Assembly: GCF_011799805.1 (NCBI RefSeq)
Contig: NZ_WXUB01000001.1
Coordinates: 558,001 to 622,000, forward strand
DNA length: 64,000 nt
Source: Maribellus sediminis
Lineage (GTDB): Bacteria > Bacteroidota > Bacteroidia > Bacteroidales > Prolixibacteraceae
Direction: 5' to 3'
The position numbers and the translations under genes are program-made. Below are positions 1 through 10,210 of this stretch, piece by piece. Position 1 is the stretch's first letter; each line of letters begins with the position of its first letter. The notes beneath the pieces were generated by a model, which worked only from the letters and a program-made list of their open reading frames with translations, was not told where the DNA came from and made no database searches.

Positions 1-1095
1 GAAGAAAATGAAGGTTATATTCTTGTGTTCAATGTTACCGAGAATCCTCGGGCGATGGTGAAATATGCTGCCCGCTACGACGATGATCTTGGTGTTGGTT
101 TGATCAGCAATATTACCCTGCGAAATGTAATTGTGCCTTCTTCGCGTTTTCTTTTTACACTGAACATTTCAGAGAACCCGGAGCTGAGAATGGACCTGAA
201 CAAACTGGTGGGAAAGAAGCAGCATTTTTACGATCATTTCTATTATAACGGTTACCGCTACGAGCTACCCTTATACAACACTGGCGATCAGCTGGGGCAT
301 TATAAAATCAACAACCTTGAATTCGGATATGGCATTCATTACACACCGGGACTGAACCACCAGATTGGTGTTGATGGCTTTTACAAACGAAACAGTATCA
401 AACCTCAGCCCGACCTGCAAAATATTTACGATCAGGCGGGTTTTGGGAAGCACCGTACGCGCGATTGGGGCTATGCGGTTTTTTATAATGTAAATACCAC
501 CGATGACCTGTATTTCCCGAAAAGAGGCATCAACTTTAAAATCTTGTTCACGCATGCCCTTTCATCCAAATCGGTTCTCGAGAACAAACTACATGGCGAC
601 GATTTTGATTATTTCGTGAAAGAACGCCAGGATCCCTTTGCCACACTTTTGATCGATCATAACTGGTATAAGTCGTTTGGTGCGGTTACTTACAACTTTG
701 GTATAAGCAGCGGATTGAATACCGATGATCCGGGAGTTACCGGGAATTTCGTGTTGGGAGGAGATAGTTACAGGTACAGAAACAATTACCGCAACTTTGC
801 CGGTTTTAATATGGCTGAAATTTATACACCAAATTTCTTTCTTGCCAAATCAACATTGAACATCGAAGTGTTTAAGGACATTTATCTTTCAGGAACCGTG
901 AATGTTGGCAATATTGGCGATTCAATTGAAGACCTTTACAATGTAATTATTGATAATGCATTCCCCGAATACATTTGGGGCTACAATGCAGGAATTCGAT
1001 ACGATTCATTTATCGGTCCAATCCAATTGCTGATGGCCGGTAATAATCAGGATTCAAAAACACGTTTTCAGATAAGTGTAGGTTATCCGTTTTAA
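1..1095 (+). CDS. C-terminal part of an Omp85/BamA-type outer-membrane beta-barrel protein (possibly patatin-like phospholipase)
   Basis: The reading frame is open from base 1, so the N-terminus lies outside the window. The 364 visible residues alternate polar and aromatic residues like beta strands. They contain a YFPKRG turn near residue 172 that resembles the conserved turn of BamA/TamA-type (surface antigen D15) barrels, and they end in a strand finishing with Phe. In Bacteroidota such barrels are often fused to an N-terminal patatin-like lipase domain that tethers or secretes the enzyme at the outer membrane. That domain would lie upstream, so the fusion is a guess. The next gene is 126 bp downstream on the same strand and looks functionally unrelated. 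Confidence 0.7.
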   Translation, partial: EENEGYILVFNVTENPRAMVKYAARYDDDLGVGLISNITLRNVIVPSSRFLFTLNISENPELRMDLNKLVGKKQHFYDHFYYNGYRYELPLYNTGDQLGHYKINNLEFGYGIHYTPGLNHQIGVDGFYKRNSIKPQPDLQNIYDQAGFGKHRTRDWGYAVFYNVNTTDDLYFPKRGINFKILFTHALSSKSVLENKLHGDDFDYFVKERQDPFATLLIDHNWYKSFGAVTYNFGISSGLNTDDPGVTGNFVLGGDSYRYRNNYRNFAGFNMAEIYTPNFFLAKSTLNIEVFKDIYLSGTVNVGNIGDSIEDLYNVIIDNAFPEYIWGYNAGIRYDSFIGPIQLLMAGNNQDSKTRFQISVGYPF

Positions 1096-1221
1096 TTTTT
1101 GATGATCGTGGGACGCATTTCTGTGAGTGAAACTCGTTTAGAGTTTTTATAGTCAACAGATTCTATTATTTTTACTCCCCTTCAATAAAAGTGAAAGTAT
1201 TAACCAACTAAAATTATAAGG

Positions 1222-2127
1222 ATGAAAACCAGAAGAAGTTTTCTTAAAATTTCAGCAGCAGGGGCGGTTGGAGCAATGGCTCTGGGCCCAATGGCATGTA
1301 CTTCTGCAGCTGTCGATAAAAAAAGTTTTGGCGTTGGTCTGCAATTGTATACCATTCGCGATGCCATAGCAAATGATTTGCAGGGTTCGTTAAAAAAAGT
1401 ATCAGACCTTGGATATAGAAACCTTGAGATGGCTTCGTATGCCGATGGAAAATTCTATGGTATGGCACCAAAAGAATTCAGGAAATTGGTGGAAGATCTC
1501 GGTATGAAAATCGTGAGTAGCCACACCAGTGTGGAAGCTGAAGGGATAACAGCTGCAAGTGCGCAGAAACTGGCAGATGCTCATGCCGAAATCGGTGTTG
1601 AATTTTGTGTTCAGCCATGGATCGAAGAAAAAGACAGGAACGTTGAAACTTACAAACGAATGATTGCCGATTGGAATAAAGTAGGTGAGATCATGAAAAA
1701 TGTGGGCATTCAGTTTGGGTATCACAACCATAATTTCGAGTTCTTGCCAACCGACGGAATAGTACCTTATTACGATGTCTTTATGAAAGAAATGGATGCA
1801 GATCTGATTACTATGGAGCTGGATTGTTACTGGGCAACAAAAGCTGGCCAGGACCCGGTTGAAATGTTCAATAAATATCCGGGACGCTTCCGCTTGCTCC
1901 ATTTTAAAGACATGTCGAAAGAAGTGGCAGAGCCATTTTATACTGTAGATAAAGACGATATCACAGCAGTTGGTGCCGGACTTATCGATTACAAACGCAT
2001 TTACGATGCCCGCGAAACCGCCGGTTTGAAGTACTTCTTTGTTGAAGACGACAACCAGGGAAATGGTTTCCCATTTGAAGGCATTCAAACCAGTATCGAT
2101 AATTTAACCGGAAAAATTCTGGTGTAA
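1222..2127 (+). CDS. Exported sugar phosphate isomerase/epimerase-like TIM-barrel protein
   Basis: The 301-residue product belongs to the xylose-isomerase-like TIM-barrel superfamily (AP endonuclease 2 fold). Supporting stretches are LQLYTIRD near residue 40, HNHNFEF near 172, MELDCYWATKAG near 197 and LLHFKDM near 223; these carry the metal-binding Glu/His/Asp positions typical of the fold. The N-terminus has a twin-arginine motif (TRRSFLK) followed by a hydrophobic stretch and a lipobox-like MAC at residue 26, so it is probably a Tat-exported lipoprotein. The substrate is unknown; family members act on sugars or inositols. It is followed by a clear intrinsic terminator and is probably monocistronic. 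Confidence 0.85.
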   Translation: MKTRRSFLKISAAGAVGAMALGPMACTSAAVDKKSFGVGLQLYTIRDAIANDLQGSLKKVSDLGYRNLEMASYADGKFYGMAPKEFRKLVEDLGMKIVSSHTSVEAEGITAASAQKLADAHAEIGVEFCVQPWIEEKDRNVETYKRMIADWNKVGEIMKNVGIQFGYHNHNFEFLPTDGIVPYYDVFMKEMDADLITMELDCYWATKAGQDPVEMFNKYPGRFRLLHFKDMSKEVAEPFYTVDKDDITAVGAGLIDYKRIYDARETAGLKYFFVEDDNQGNGFPFEGIQTSIDNLTGKILV

Positions 2128-2152
2128 TTAATAACGATTAGGAAAATACGGC

Positions 2153-2185
2153 AGCCGGATTTCTTAAAGAGTCCGGCTTTTTTTA
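2153..2185 (+). terminator. Intrinsic terminator of the isomerase-like gene
   Basis: A perfect 7-bp stem AGCCGGA/TCCGGCT with a 12-nt loop is followed by a run of seven T, 25 bp after the stop codon of the preceding gene. Confidence 0.85.
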
Positions 2186-2514
2186 TTCAGATTGGATATA
2201 GTTTTTTAGAAATCAGATACTTTTTAATTTTTAGTGAGCGGCCGAATTAATAATTTGTTATTTTTACAATAAGTTGAATTCAGAATATGAACTAAAACTA
2301 AATTTGGGACAATTAAGCTCAAATATTTTGATCTTAATGTTGTAAATACAATATCTTTGGCCTCGATTGTTGATAGGCTTAGTAAAAGTGCTCTGCAAGC
2401 AGAATATGCCTAGGCTGAACACAATTGAGTGATTAGAGATTAGAAAATAAACATAGAACAGGAACCTTTCCTGTAAACTATTAAACCTGACAACTAATAA
2501 ATACAAACCATTTC
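2186..2514. other. Gene-free spacer upstream of the cellobiose phosphorylase
   Basis: This AT-rich stretch has no convincing reading frame. It must contain the promoter of the GH94-GH9 operon, but I see no perfect TAnnTTTG box in it. TAATTTG-like sequences around 2249-2258 are the nearest match. Confidence 0.4.
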
Positions 2515-4959
2515 ATGAAGTTTGGATTTTTTGACGATGCCAATCGTGAGTATGTAATTACAAATCCGGCGACACCCTGGCCCTGGATTAATTACCTGGG
2601 GAATACCGATTTTTTTTCATTGATTTCAAATACAGCGGGAGGCTATTCCTTTTTCAAGGATGCAAAATTCAGAAGGATTACCCGTTACCGATACAATAAC
2701 GTGCCAATGGATGAAGGTGGCCGGTACTTCTACATAAAGGAAGGAGATACCATTTGGTCGCCGGGCTGGAAGCCTTGTAAAACACCACTCGATGTGTATG
2801 AATGTCGGCATGGTATGAATTATACCAAAATAAAAGGTGAAAAGGACGGACTCACCGCTGAGGCATTGTTTTTTGTTCCCTTAAATACACACGCCGAAGT
2901 TCAGAAATTGTCACTGACCAATAATTCTGAAAGCACTAAAAAATTCAAACTTTTCTCGTTTGCAGAATGGGCACTTTGGAATGCGGCCACCGACATGGAG
3001 AACTTTCAGCGAAATTTTTCTACCGGCGAAGTTGAGGTGGATGGTTCGGTGCTGTACCACAAAACCGAATACAAAGAACGACGCGATCATTATGCCTACT
3101 ATTCAGTAAATACCGAAATAAACGGTTTCGATACCGATCGTGAAACGTTTATGGGACTGTACAATGGTTTTCACGAACCGCAGGCAGTTCTCGATGGCGC
3201 TTCGAAACAAAGTGTGGCACACGGTTGGTCTCCCATTGCATCACACTATCTCGAAATTGAACTTCAACCCGGCGAAACCAAAGATTTGGTGTTTGTTCTG
3301 GGTTATGTTGAAAATAAAGAAGACGAGAAGTGGGAATCAAAAGGTGTCATCAACAAAACAAAGGCAAAAGCCACCATCGCAAATTTTGATACTGCCGAAA
3401 AGGTTGATGCAGCCTTAGCAGAATTGAAAGCATACTGGGATGATTTATTAAGTGTTTACACTCTCGATTCGGGCGACGAAAAGCTTGACCGGATGGTGAA
3501 TATCTGGAACCAGTACCAGTGTATGATCACCTTTAACTTCTCGCGTTCAGCTTCATTTTTCGAAAGTGGAATCGGCCGTGGAATGGGTTTCCGCGATTCC
3601 AACCAGGATTTGGTTGGATTTGTGCATCAGATTCCGGAACGTGCCCGCGAACGCATCATTGATATTGCATCAACACAATTCCCCGACGGCGGCTGTTATC
3701 ACCAGTACCAACCGCTCACAAAACGCGGGAACAACGATATTGGAGGCGGTTTTAACGACGACCCTATGTGGCTGATCCTTGGAGTTGTAAGCTACATAAA
3801 AGAAACAGGCGATTTCAGTATTCTGGATGAATTGGTTCCGTTTGATAACGACGAGAGCCTGGCAAAAACCATGTTCAATCACCTTACCGTTTCGTTCGAT
3901 CATGTGGTAAATAATCTTGGCCCTCACGGACTTCCTCTAATAGGAAGAGCAGACTGGAATGACTGCCTCAACCTGAATTGCTTTTCAAACGATCCGAATG
4001 AATCGTTTCAAACTACAGAGAATAAAACCGAAGGTTCGAAAGCTGAGTCGCTGATGATTGCCGGTTTGTTTGTGGTTTACGGTAGCGATTATGTGGAACT
4101 TTGTGAAAAGGTTGGCAAGCAGGAAGAAGCTAAACGTGCCCGTAAGCATGTGAAAAATATGGTGGAAGCCGTGAAACAACACGGTTGGGATGGCGAATGG
4201 TTCCTGCGAGCCTACGATTATTTTGGCAACAAAATAGGAAGTAACGACAACGAAGAAGGTAAGATATTTATCGAATCGAATGGCTGGTGTACCATGGCCG
4301 GAATTGGTCTGGAAGAAGGAATGGTTGAAAAAGCACTTGATTCGGTAAAGGAACGATTGGACTGTGAATACGGTATTGTCTTGAATAACCCGGCATTTAC
4401 GAAATACTACATCGAATACGGCGAGATTTCCAGTTATCCGGCGGGTTACAAGGAAAATGCGGGCATTTTCTGCCACAACAATCCGTGGATAATGATCGGA
4501 GAAACAGTGCTTGGACGTGGTGATCAGGCCTGGGAATATTACAAAAAGATTTGCCCGGCTTATCTTGAAGATATCAGCGATCTGCACAAAACAGAGCCTT
4601 ACGTTTACTCACAAATGATTGCCGGAAAGGATGCCGCTAAACCGGGCGAAGCTAAGAACTCGTGGCTCACGGGTACCGCTGCATGGAACTACCTTACCAT
4701 TACGCAACATATTCTTGGTATCCGCACACACTACGATGGATTGATCATCGATCCTTGTATCCCGGTCGGCTGGAAAGAATTTAAAGTAACACGTAAATTC
4801 CGTGGTGCCAGCTTCGAAATAGAGGTGAGCAATCCGGAAGGCGTGAGCAAGGGAGTTAAACAACTATTTATGAACGATCAAGCAATTGAGGGGAGTATGA
4901 TTCCGGTAATGCCGGAGGGGAAATATAGGGTGAAGGTGATTCTTGGAACATCAACTTAA
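2515..4959 (+). CDS. Cellobiose phosphorylase, GH94
   Basis: This 814-residue protein is very close in sequence and length to the Cellulomonas/Cellvibrio gilvus cellobiose phosphorylase. It starts [15 protein letters not shown] and keeps the stretches [31 protein letters not shown] and [13 protein letters not shown]. The motif RADWNDCLN at residues 478-486 carries the general acid Asp of the GH94 active site. It splits cellobiose with inorganic phosphate into glucose 1-phosphate and glucose (EC 2.4.1.20). There is no signal peptide, so it acts in the cytosol. Layout is an N-terminal beta-sandwich (about 1-290), a helical linker, the (alpha/alpha)6 barrel and a C-terminal sheet. Its stop is 11 bp before an exported GH9 cellulase, so the two form an operon for cellulose or beta-glucan use. 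Confidence 0.93.
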   Translation: MKFGFFDDANREYVITNPATPWPWINYLGNTDFFSLISNTAGGYSFFKDAKFRRITRYRYNNVPMDEGGRYFYIKEGDTIWSPGWKPCKTPLDVYECRHGMNYTKIKGEKDGLTAEALFFVPLNTHAEVQKLSLTNNSESTKKFKLFSFAEWALWNAATDMENFQRNFSTGEVEVDGSVLYHKTEYKERRDHYAYYSVNTEINGFDTDRETFMGLYNGFHEPQAVLDGASKQSVAHGWSPIASHYLEIELQPGETKDLVFVLGYVENKEDEKWESKGVINKTKAKATIANFDTAEKVDAALAELKAYWDDLLSVYTLDSGDEKLDRMVNIWNQYQCMITFNFSRSASFFESGIGRGMGFRDSNQDLVGFVHQIPERARERIIDIASTQFPDGGCYHQYQPLTKRGNNDIGGGFNDDPMWLILGVVSYIKETGDFSILDELVPFDNDESLAKTMFNHLTVSFDHVVNNLGPHGLPLIGRADWNDCLNLNCFSNDPNESFQTTENKTEGSKAESLMIAGLFVVYGSDYVELCEKVGKQEEAKRARKHVKNMVEAVKQHGWDGEWFLRAYDYFGNKIGSNDNEEGKIFIESNGWCTMAGIGLEEGMVEKALDSVKERLDCEYGIVLNNPAFTKYYIEYGEISSYPAGYKENAGIFCHNNPWIMIGETVLGRGDQAWEYYKKICPAYLEDISDLHKTEPYVYSQMIAGKDAAKPGEAKNSWLTGTAAWNYLTITQHILGIRTHYDGLIIDPCIPVGWKEFKVTRKFRGASFEIEVSNPEGVSKGVKQLFMNDQAIEGSMIPVMPEGKYRVKVILGTST

Positions 4960-4970
4960 AGCCAAATAAA

Positions 4971-6686
4971 ATGCCTAATCTTAAACCTGTAACTTATCTA
5001 TTTATCGTACTGCTGTTTGTTCAGTACGCGTGTTCGGATTCTGCCATTGAAAAGCAAAAAATTTCTGAAGATATTCTGATCAACCAAATCGGTTACCCGA
5101 CTGCTGCTCAAAAATTGGCACTGTTAAGAATCGATGCCGATGAATTTGCAATTAAAAACAGCGAGCAGGAAACAGTATTTACCGGGAAAACCGGTGCATG
5201 GAAATACTGGAAACTTTCAGGAGATTCGGTACGTGTAGCTGATTTTTCTGAGTTTAAAGCACCCGGAGAATATACCATCTGTGTGAATGATTCGCTTTGT
5301 TCTTATCCGTTTAAGATCGAAAATGAAGTTTACAACAATTTAGCCGACGCCGTTTTAAAGTCATACTATTACGCCCGTTGTGGAGTTGATATTGATTCAA
5401 CATACGGTGGGAAATGGCATTGGAAAGCAGGGCATCCCGATACGCAGGTAATGATACACGCTTCTGCAGCCGATAATAACCGTCCCGAAGGAACCATCAT
5501 TTCTTCTCCCGGAGGTTGGTACGATGCCGGCGATTACGGGAAATATGTGGTGAACAGTGGAATTAGTACCTATACTTTGTTGCTGAGTTGTGAATTAAAC
5601 AAGAAGTTTCATCAAACACAAAATCTAAATATTCCGGAATCGGGAAACGAACTGCCTGATATTCTGGATGAAGCCCTGGTAAACCTGAAATGGATGATGA
5701 CCATGCAGGACCCGAACGACGGAGGCGTGTACCATAAACTCACCACCAAAAATTTTACAGGTTTTGTAGCTCCGTCCGAAACTTCGGAACAACGATACGT
5801 GGTGCAGAAAAGCACCGCAGCTGCGCTTGATTTTGCGGCAACCATGGCACATGCTTCGCGGCTTGTAGCCAAATATGGAATGGATGAACTTTCAGCCGAA
5901 ATGAAACAAGGTGCTGAAAAAGCCTGGATTTGGGCGCTTCGTAATCCGGATGTTCTTTATAAACAACCTGCTGATGTTTCTACCGGTGCTTATGGCGACC
6001 GTTCGCTCACCGATGAATGGTATTGGGCTGCTGCCGAATTATACCTGAACGACACTCACAACAGAAGCTATCTCGACGCCATGCTCGATCATTGGAAAAA
6101 ACCGGAAACACCAACCTGGAATAGCGTGAATACACTGGGAGTTATTTCGCTTTTAACTTCGGATGAACGCGAAAAATTTCCGGCAGTTGAGGCCGGTTTT
6201 CTGGCGCATGTTGACCAGCTTTTAGCGAAAGAAAAGCAGGCACCTTATTCGGTAAGTATCAATAAGTTTGCGTGGGGAAGCAACTCGGATGTTGCTAATG
6301 ATGGGATGCTGAAGCTGATTGCCTGGCAGCTTACCAGGGATGAAAAATATGTTGCATCGGCACAGAACGATCTCGATTATATTTTAGGAAGAAATGCTAC
6401 AGGATTTTCGTTTGTTACCGGTTTTGGCCCAAAATCCACGCGGAATCCACATAATCGGATCATGTCTTCCGATGGCGTTGACGATCCAATTCCCGGTTAC
6501 CTGGCCGGTGGCCCCAACCTGGCGGTTTTGACTGATTGCGACCCGAAAGAAGTGAAGAGAAGCCCGTATCCTGCAGCTTCTTATGTTGATGTAGAATGTA
6601 GCTATTCTACAAACGAAACGGCAATAAACTGGAATGCCCCGTTGGTATTCCTGGTTTCAGGTTTAGATTATTTCTATGTGAAATGA
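4971..6686 (+). CDS. GH9 family endoglucanase/cellulase, lipoprotein
   Basis: The 571-residue product starts with a lipoprotein signal peptide; the lipobox is QYAC with Cys21. Next comes an Ig-like N-terminal domain of the CelD type (about residues 35-115, starting ILINQIGYP) and then a GH9 (alpha/alpha)6 catalytic domain. The nucleophile/base motif GGWYDAGDYGKYV places Asp185 and Asp188. The C-terminal motif STNETAINWNAPLVF supplies the acid Glu549. An inverting beta-1,4-glucanase or exo-acting glucosidase on cello-oligosaccharides at the cell surface or in the periplasm is expected. It is co-transcribed with the upstream cellobiose phosphorylase, which would take up its products. Confidence 0.92.
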   Translation: MPNLKPVTYLFIVLLFVQYACSDSAIEKQKISEDILINQIGYPTAAQKLALLRIDADEFAIKNSEQETVFTGKTGAWKYWKLSGDSVRVADFSEFKAPGEYTICVNDSLCSYPFKIENEVYNNLADAVLKSYYYARCGVDIDSTYGGKWHWKAGHPDTQVMIHASAADNNRPEGTIISSPGGWYDAGDYGKYVVNSGISTYTLLLSCELNKKFHQTQNLNIPESGNELPDILDEALVNLKWMMTMQDPNDGGVYHKLTTKNFTGFVAPSETSEQRYVVQKSTAAALDFAATMAHASRLVAKYGMDELSAEMKQGAEKAWIWALRNPDVLYKQPADVSTGAYGDRSLTDEWYWAAAELYLNDTHNRSYLDAMLDHWKKPETPTWNSVNTLGVISLLTSDEREKFPAVEAGFLAHVDQLLAKEKQAPYSVSINKFAWGSNSDVANDGMLKLIAWQLTRDEKYVASAQNDLDYILGRNATGFSFVTGFGPKSTRNPHNRIMSSDGVDDPIPGYLAGGPNLAVLTDCDPKEVKRSPYPAASYVDVECSYSTNETAINWNAPLVFLVSGLDYFYVK

Positions 6687-6733
6687 GCAAGTAAATAAAT
6701 TATACAAAAATTGAGATTCATAATTCAAGCGAA

Positions 6734-6776
6734 TTCCATACGATACAATTAAAATAATCTGTTTTAATCGTATGAA
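6734..6776. repeat. Imperfect inverted repeat downstream of the GH9 gene
   Basis: The arms CATACGAT and ATCGTATG, with AATTAAAA/TTTTAAT inside, form an imperfect hairpin 50 bp after the stop codon and before the true terminator. It may stabilise the mRNA 3' end. Confidence 0.5.
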
Positions 6777-6811
6777 ATTATAGTGCAAAGCACATTACCA
6801 AAAACGATTTG

Positions 6812-6850
6812 AGCCTGTCAGTCGGGAGATTGTCAGGCTTTTTCTTTTTT
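6812..6850 (+). terminator. Intrinsic terminator of the GH94-GH9 operon
   Basis: Stem AGCCTGTCA/TGTCAGGCT with one internal mismatch is followed by TTTTTCTTTTTT. It lies between the convergent GH9 and DUF4861 genes. Confidence 0.8.
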
Positions 6851-6932
6851 GTTTTGCATTCAAAGTTCTACTTTACTCATGAGTGTCAATGAGAGCGGAG
6901 TGGAATCGTAATTGGCATTACTTTGCCGATTC

Positions 6933-7790
6933 TCACTTTTCGAGAAAGCTGATAAATTTTTTCATGGTATTTATCTCAGGTTCACGGGCACAGGCTGATG
7001 ATATCCATGTTTTTAATTCTTTGCCCGGCTTACTTACCAGTAAAAACTGTGATCCATCATCAACAGTTTGTACAAAATCATCAGGATTATATTTTATTGC
7101 TGCTCCAAGCGCAACAATTTCGGCAGCTACATCTTCCGGATGAACTCCCCATGCGGCAATCAAACCGTCTTTTTTATAAATTTCTTCGCCTTTGTGGTAG
7201 TTTATTCCGGTTACAAACTGAACAGGCTCATCGCTTAATGCAAAAGCCTCAACTTTGGCGTTTCTTTCACCTGAATAAACGGTAACTCGTACCAGTACAT
7301 CCACTTTGCGTCCCATATAAGGCACATCTTCCGAAAGCATTTCCATGTACGAACAGGTCGGTTCGTTAACAACACGCGCGGTACGGTTCGAAACAGGATT
7401 CAGCTTTACCGGTTTTTCGCCATCCCAAAGCCAGACGCCGCCAAGTCCAACAGTCGATCCTACCTTGTAATAATCGGCTCCCCAACCTGCTTTTTGGTCT
7501 TCTGCGCTTGGGTACCACTTCTTTTCATGGAGTTCAAGCTGTGGCTTTGCTTTCGAATAAACATCGATTGCTGCTTTTTCGCTAAAGTAAATACGCAAGG
7601 CCATCCATTCGTTTTCAACAGCAGGACCGTGGTGCCCGATGGTATTGTACAGATCGCCCGATTCGGCACTGATTTCCGTCTGTTGAATACTGTCGGAACG
7701 CATAAATAAGCTTACATCGGTTTTATTTTGAGCTTGGATTTGCAGTACCTGAAATGCGGCAATTACAAATAGTGATAGTCTGTTTATCAT
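6933..7790 (-). CDS. Exported DUF4861 family protein
   Basis: The 285-residue product has a signal peptide (MINRLSLFVIAAFQVLQIQAQ) and matches my memory of the DUF4861 family. That family is common in Bacteroidota pectin, rhamnogalacturonan and ulvan loci next to unsaturated-uronide hydrolases. Characteristic stretches include TIGHHGPAVENEWMALRIYF and GLGGVWLWDGEKPVKL. The biochemical function is not established to my knowledge; a beta-sandwich lyase or carbohydrate-binding role is possible. It starts 22 bp after the stop of the upstream GH88/105 hydrolase, so the two form an operon. Confidence 0.8.
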   Translation of the reverse strand: MINRLSLFVIAAFQVLQIQAQNKTDVSLFMRSDSIQQTEISAESGDLYNTIGHHGPAVENEWMALRIYFSEKAAIDVYSKAKPQLELHEKKWYPSAEDQKAGWGADYYKVGSTVGLGGVWLWDGEKPVKLNPVSNRTARVVNEPTCSYMEMLSEDVPYMGRKVDVLVRVTVYSGERNAKVEAFALSDEPVQFVTGINYHKGEEIYKKDGLIAAWGVHPEDVAAEIVALGAAIKYNPDDFVQTVDDGSQFLLVSKPGKELKTWISSACAREPEINTMKKFISFLEK

Positions 7791-7812
7791 GTTCAGATTT
7801 TTTGGTTTGAAA

Positions 7813-8985
7813 TTATTTGTTCAGTTCTACGGCAGCCAAAATAAGTGGACCAACGCCTTTCGAATCGTTCACCACCTTTTTTTCGGTAATGTAATAATTG
7901 TAGTCGGCTTCACGATACGGATTTCCACCTAATCCGCAACTTCCAACCGTATTGTTAAGGTTAGGGTAACCATCGTCGCCTTCGGTAACCAGGTTTTTGA
8001 TGAGGCTGTCGAAACAAGTGTTGGCAGTTTCGAGGTAGTTCTGATCGAGCAATTCCATTTTAGCACCTTTAGCAAACGCGTAAATGATCATGGCTGAACC
8101 GGATGCTTCGAGGTAATTTCCTTCGCGGCCACCCATGTCGAGCACCTGGTACCACAATCCGGTTTCCGGATCCTGAACCTTAATGAGTGCGGTACTCAGG
8201 TCATTCAGAATCCTGATCAGCTTAGCACGTTCAGGATGATTTTCAGGAAGGTATTCGAGTACATCAACCAGTGCCATCATGTACCAACCTGTACCACGGC
8301 TCCAGAAATGTTTGCTTTGTCCGGTTTCGGGCTGGCACCAGCGTTCCTGTTTGCTTTCGTCCCAGGCATGATATACCAGACCGGTTGCTGAATCGAGCGT
8401 GTGTTTATAGACTTCTTCCAATTGGAAAGTTGCCTCGTCGTACCATTCAGGCTGATCGAAAACCGTGGCGTAACGCACAAGGAAAGGTTCAGCCATGTAC
8501 AAGCCGTCGAGCCACATCTGGTACGGATAGATTTTTTTATGCCAGAATCCGCCCGAGTTGGTGCGTGGCTGTCCTTCCATTTGGTTAACCAGCGTTTCAA
8601 TTCCCAACTTATATTTTTCGTCGCCGTAATCTTCGTACAACGAGATCATACAATTTCCCGGGCGCACCCGGTCGATATTGTAATCCGATGTTTTATATGT
8701 GTCGATTTTTCCGTCGTCATGCAAAAAATAATCAATGTAATCCTTCATATACTTACCGTATTTAGGATCCACTTTTCGCAGCGAGTAAATCGCATCTGCG
8801 AGCAGGCTGAAATCGTACTCGAATTTTGGTTCGTCACGCATGTAATAGATTAAACTATCAGCGCGGTGCATGGTAGCATCGGCAAAACGGGTTGCCCAGT
8901 ACAACTCTTTTGAGTCGTTTGTTTGTTGTTGTGGAGTGCAGCTAAATAACAGCGCAAGAATGAATAGTGAAAATGTAGCTTTCAT
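7813..8985 (-). CDS. GH88/GH105 unsaturated glucuronyl/rhamnogalacturonyl hydrolase, lipoprotein
   Basis: I place the start at 8985, giving 390 residues with a lipoprotein signal peptide (LLFSC, Cys16). A start 22 codons upstream would put a polar stretch before the signal. The (alpha/alpha)6 barrel carries DIDRVRPGN around residue 106 and QMWLDGLYMAEPF with Asp160, equivalent to the catalytic Asp143 of Bacillus YteR. The family hydrates the 4,5-unsaturated uronic acid left by polysaccharide lyases and releases it from the next sugar. A final GGNPYREADYNYYITE segment is also typical of GH105. It heads a two-gene operon with the DUF4861 protein. Confidence 0.9.
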   Translation of the reverse strand: MKATFSLFILALLFSCTPQQQTNDSKELYWATRFADATMHRADSLIYYMRDEPKFEYDFSLLADAIYSLRKVDPKYGKYMKDYIDYFLHDDGKIDTYKTSDYNIDRVRPGNCMISLYEDYGDEKYKLGIETLVNQMEGQPRTNSGGFWHKKIYPYQMWLDGLYMAEPFLVRYATVFDQPEWYDEATFQLEEVYKHTLDSATGLVYHAWDESKQERWCQPETGQSKHFWSRGTGWYMMALVDVLEYLPENHPERAKLIRILNDLSTALIKVQDPETGLWYQVLDMGGREGNYLEASGSAMIIYAFAKGAKMELLDQNYLETANTCFDSLIKNLVTEGDDGYPNLNNTVGSCGLGGNPYREADYNYYITEKKVVNDSKGVGPLILAAVELNK

Positions 8986-9281
8986 CTGTTTTATTGATTT
9001 GTATACAAAACTAAATAACCTGTGATTGTAGTAACAGTTTATTTGTATCAATTAGCGTGACGATTTTCCCAAGCATGCTTATTGTATGTGAAAATCAGCC
9101 TTATCTATCAGAAACAGTATTGGTGGTTCTCTTTTTCTTGAGCTACGAAGAAGGGCTCGGTGTATAAATTCTTAACATAACAACCATGGTTAATATCCAT
9201 TATAACTTTAACTTGTGGCCCAAATTCGTGATCCGTTTATTGAAAATGGAGTCAGAAAGCTGAAATGAAATAAAACCGATA

Positions 9282-10136
9282 ATGATGAGAAAGTTACTGT
9301 TTGGCCTTTTGCTGATTGTTGTTTCCGGAACTGTTTATTCGCAGGAATGCCAGATAAGCGCCGACCTTGGTTCGTTTCATAGGGCCGACTGGACAAAGCA
9401 AAAATTTAACCGACAAATTAGCTGGTATCAACTGAAATCGAGGGAATTATTCGGTGAACCTCAAAGCATAAATGTACTCAGGATCGATCTTAAAAAACAC
9501 CGATACGAGGTGTCGATGGTTTATTCCGACTCCACCCTTATTCTTTTAAGCGATATGGCTGATGAGCAAAATGCACTGGCAGCAATCAACGGCACATTTT
9601 TCGATACAAAAAACGGCGGTTCAGTTTTGTTTCTGAAAGTAGACGATGAAATTATTACACATCCAAATCCGAATGCAAAAGCGTTTATTAGTGAAGCGGC
9701 ATTCGTTGTCGGCGATTCTGCGCGTGTTGTGGAATTTCCGAAAAACGATTGGCAAAACTGGCACCGTAACTACGAAGATATTATGGTTTCGGGTCCACTA
9801 CTTGTAAAAAACGGAATACTCGTTGAACCGGACACCGTTGTCTTCAACACCACCAAACATCCGCGCTCAGCTATCGGGATAACTTCGGATTATGAACTCT
9901 TAATGGTTGCGGCTGATGGCAGACATGAACACAAGGCTGCAGGACTTTCCATTAAAGAACTCGGTATTTTAATGCAAGCACTCGGTTGCAAGGAGGCTAT
10001 GAATCTGGATGGCGGCGGATCGACCACACTTTGGTTGAAAAAGGAAGGGGTTGTGAATTATCCTTCCGACAATAAAAAGTTTGACCACGAAGGAGCACGT
10101 GCCATTGCCAATGGTATTGTAGTGTTTATGAACTAA
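9282..10136 (+). CDS. Exported phosphodiester glycosidase (NAGPA domain) family protein
   Basis: The 284-residue product has a signal peptide ending near SQEC at residues 20-23. It then has the domain of N-acetylglucosamine-1-phosphodiester alpha-N-acetylglucosaminidase: AAINGTFF (residues 100-107), HPRSAIGI and NLDGGGSTTLW near the C-terminus. Bacterial relatives remove or process sugar-phosphodiester caps in the envelope; the substrate here cannot be told. A MetMet start makes 9282 or 9285 possible. It is the last chromosomal gene before the island. The hairpin at 10177-10197 lies downstream, but its T-run faces the other strand. Confidence 0.85.
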   Translation: MMRKLLFGLLLIVVSGTVYSQECQISADLGSFHRADWTKQKFNRQISWYQLKSRELFGEPQSINVLRIDLKKHRYEVSMVYSDSTLILLSDMADEQNALAAINGTFFDTKNGGSVLFLKVDDEIITHPNPNAKAFISEAAFVVGDSARVVEFPKNDWQNWHRNYEDIMVSGPLLVKNGILVEPDTVVFNTTKHPRSAIGITSDYELLMVAADGRHEHKAAGLSIKELGILMQALGCKEAMNLDGGGSTTLWLKKEGVVNYPSDNKKFDHEGARAIANGIVVFMN

Positions 10137-10176
10137 CATTTATGAGATTGATTCGAGGTTTTTTCGAATAAAAAAA

Positions 10177-10197
10177 GCCTTGTAATTATTACAAGGC
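10177..10197 (-). terminator. Terminator of the original tRNA-Gln, displaced by the island
   Basis: A perfect 9-bp stem GCCTTGTAA/TTACAAGGC with a 3-nt loop is preceded on the + strand by a run of A (10170-10176), which is the U-run of a minus-strand terminator. It lies just past the left att core, where the tRNA-Gln transcript would have ended before insertion. Confidence 0.75.
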
Positions 10198-10210
10198 ATT
10201 CCTGAAATTT

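Noticed and set aside
1402-2088. 228-codon open frame on the minus strand
   Set aside because: Antisense shadow of the isomerase-like gene, no family features.
3985-4587. 200-codon open frame on the minus strand
   Set aside because: Antisense shadow of the conserved cellobiose phosphorylase.
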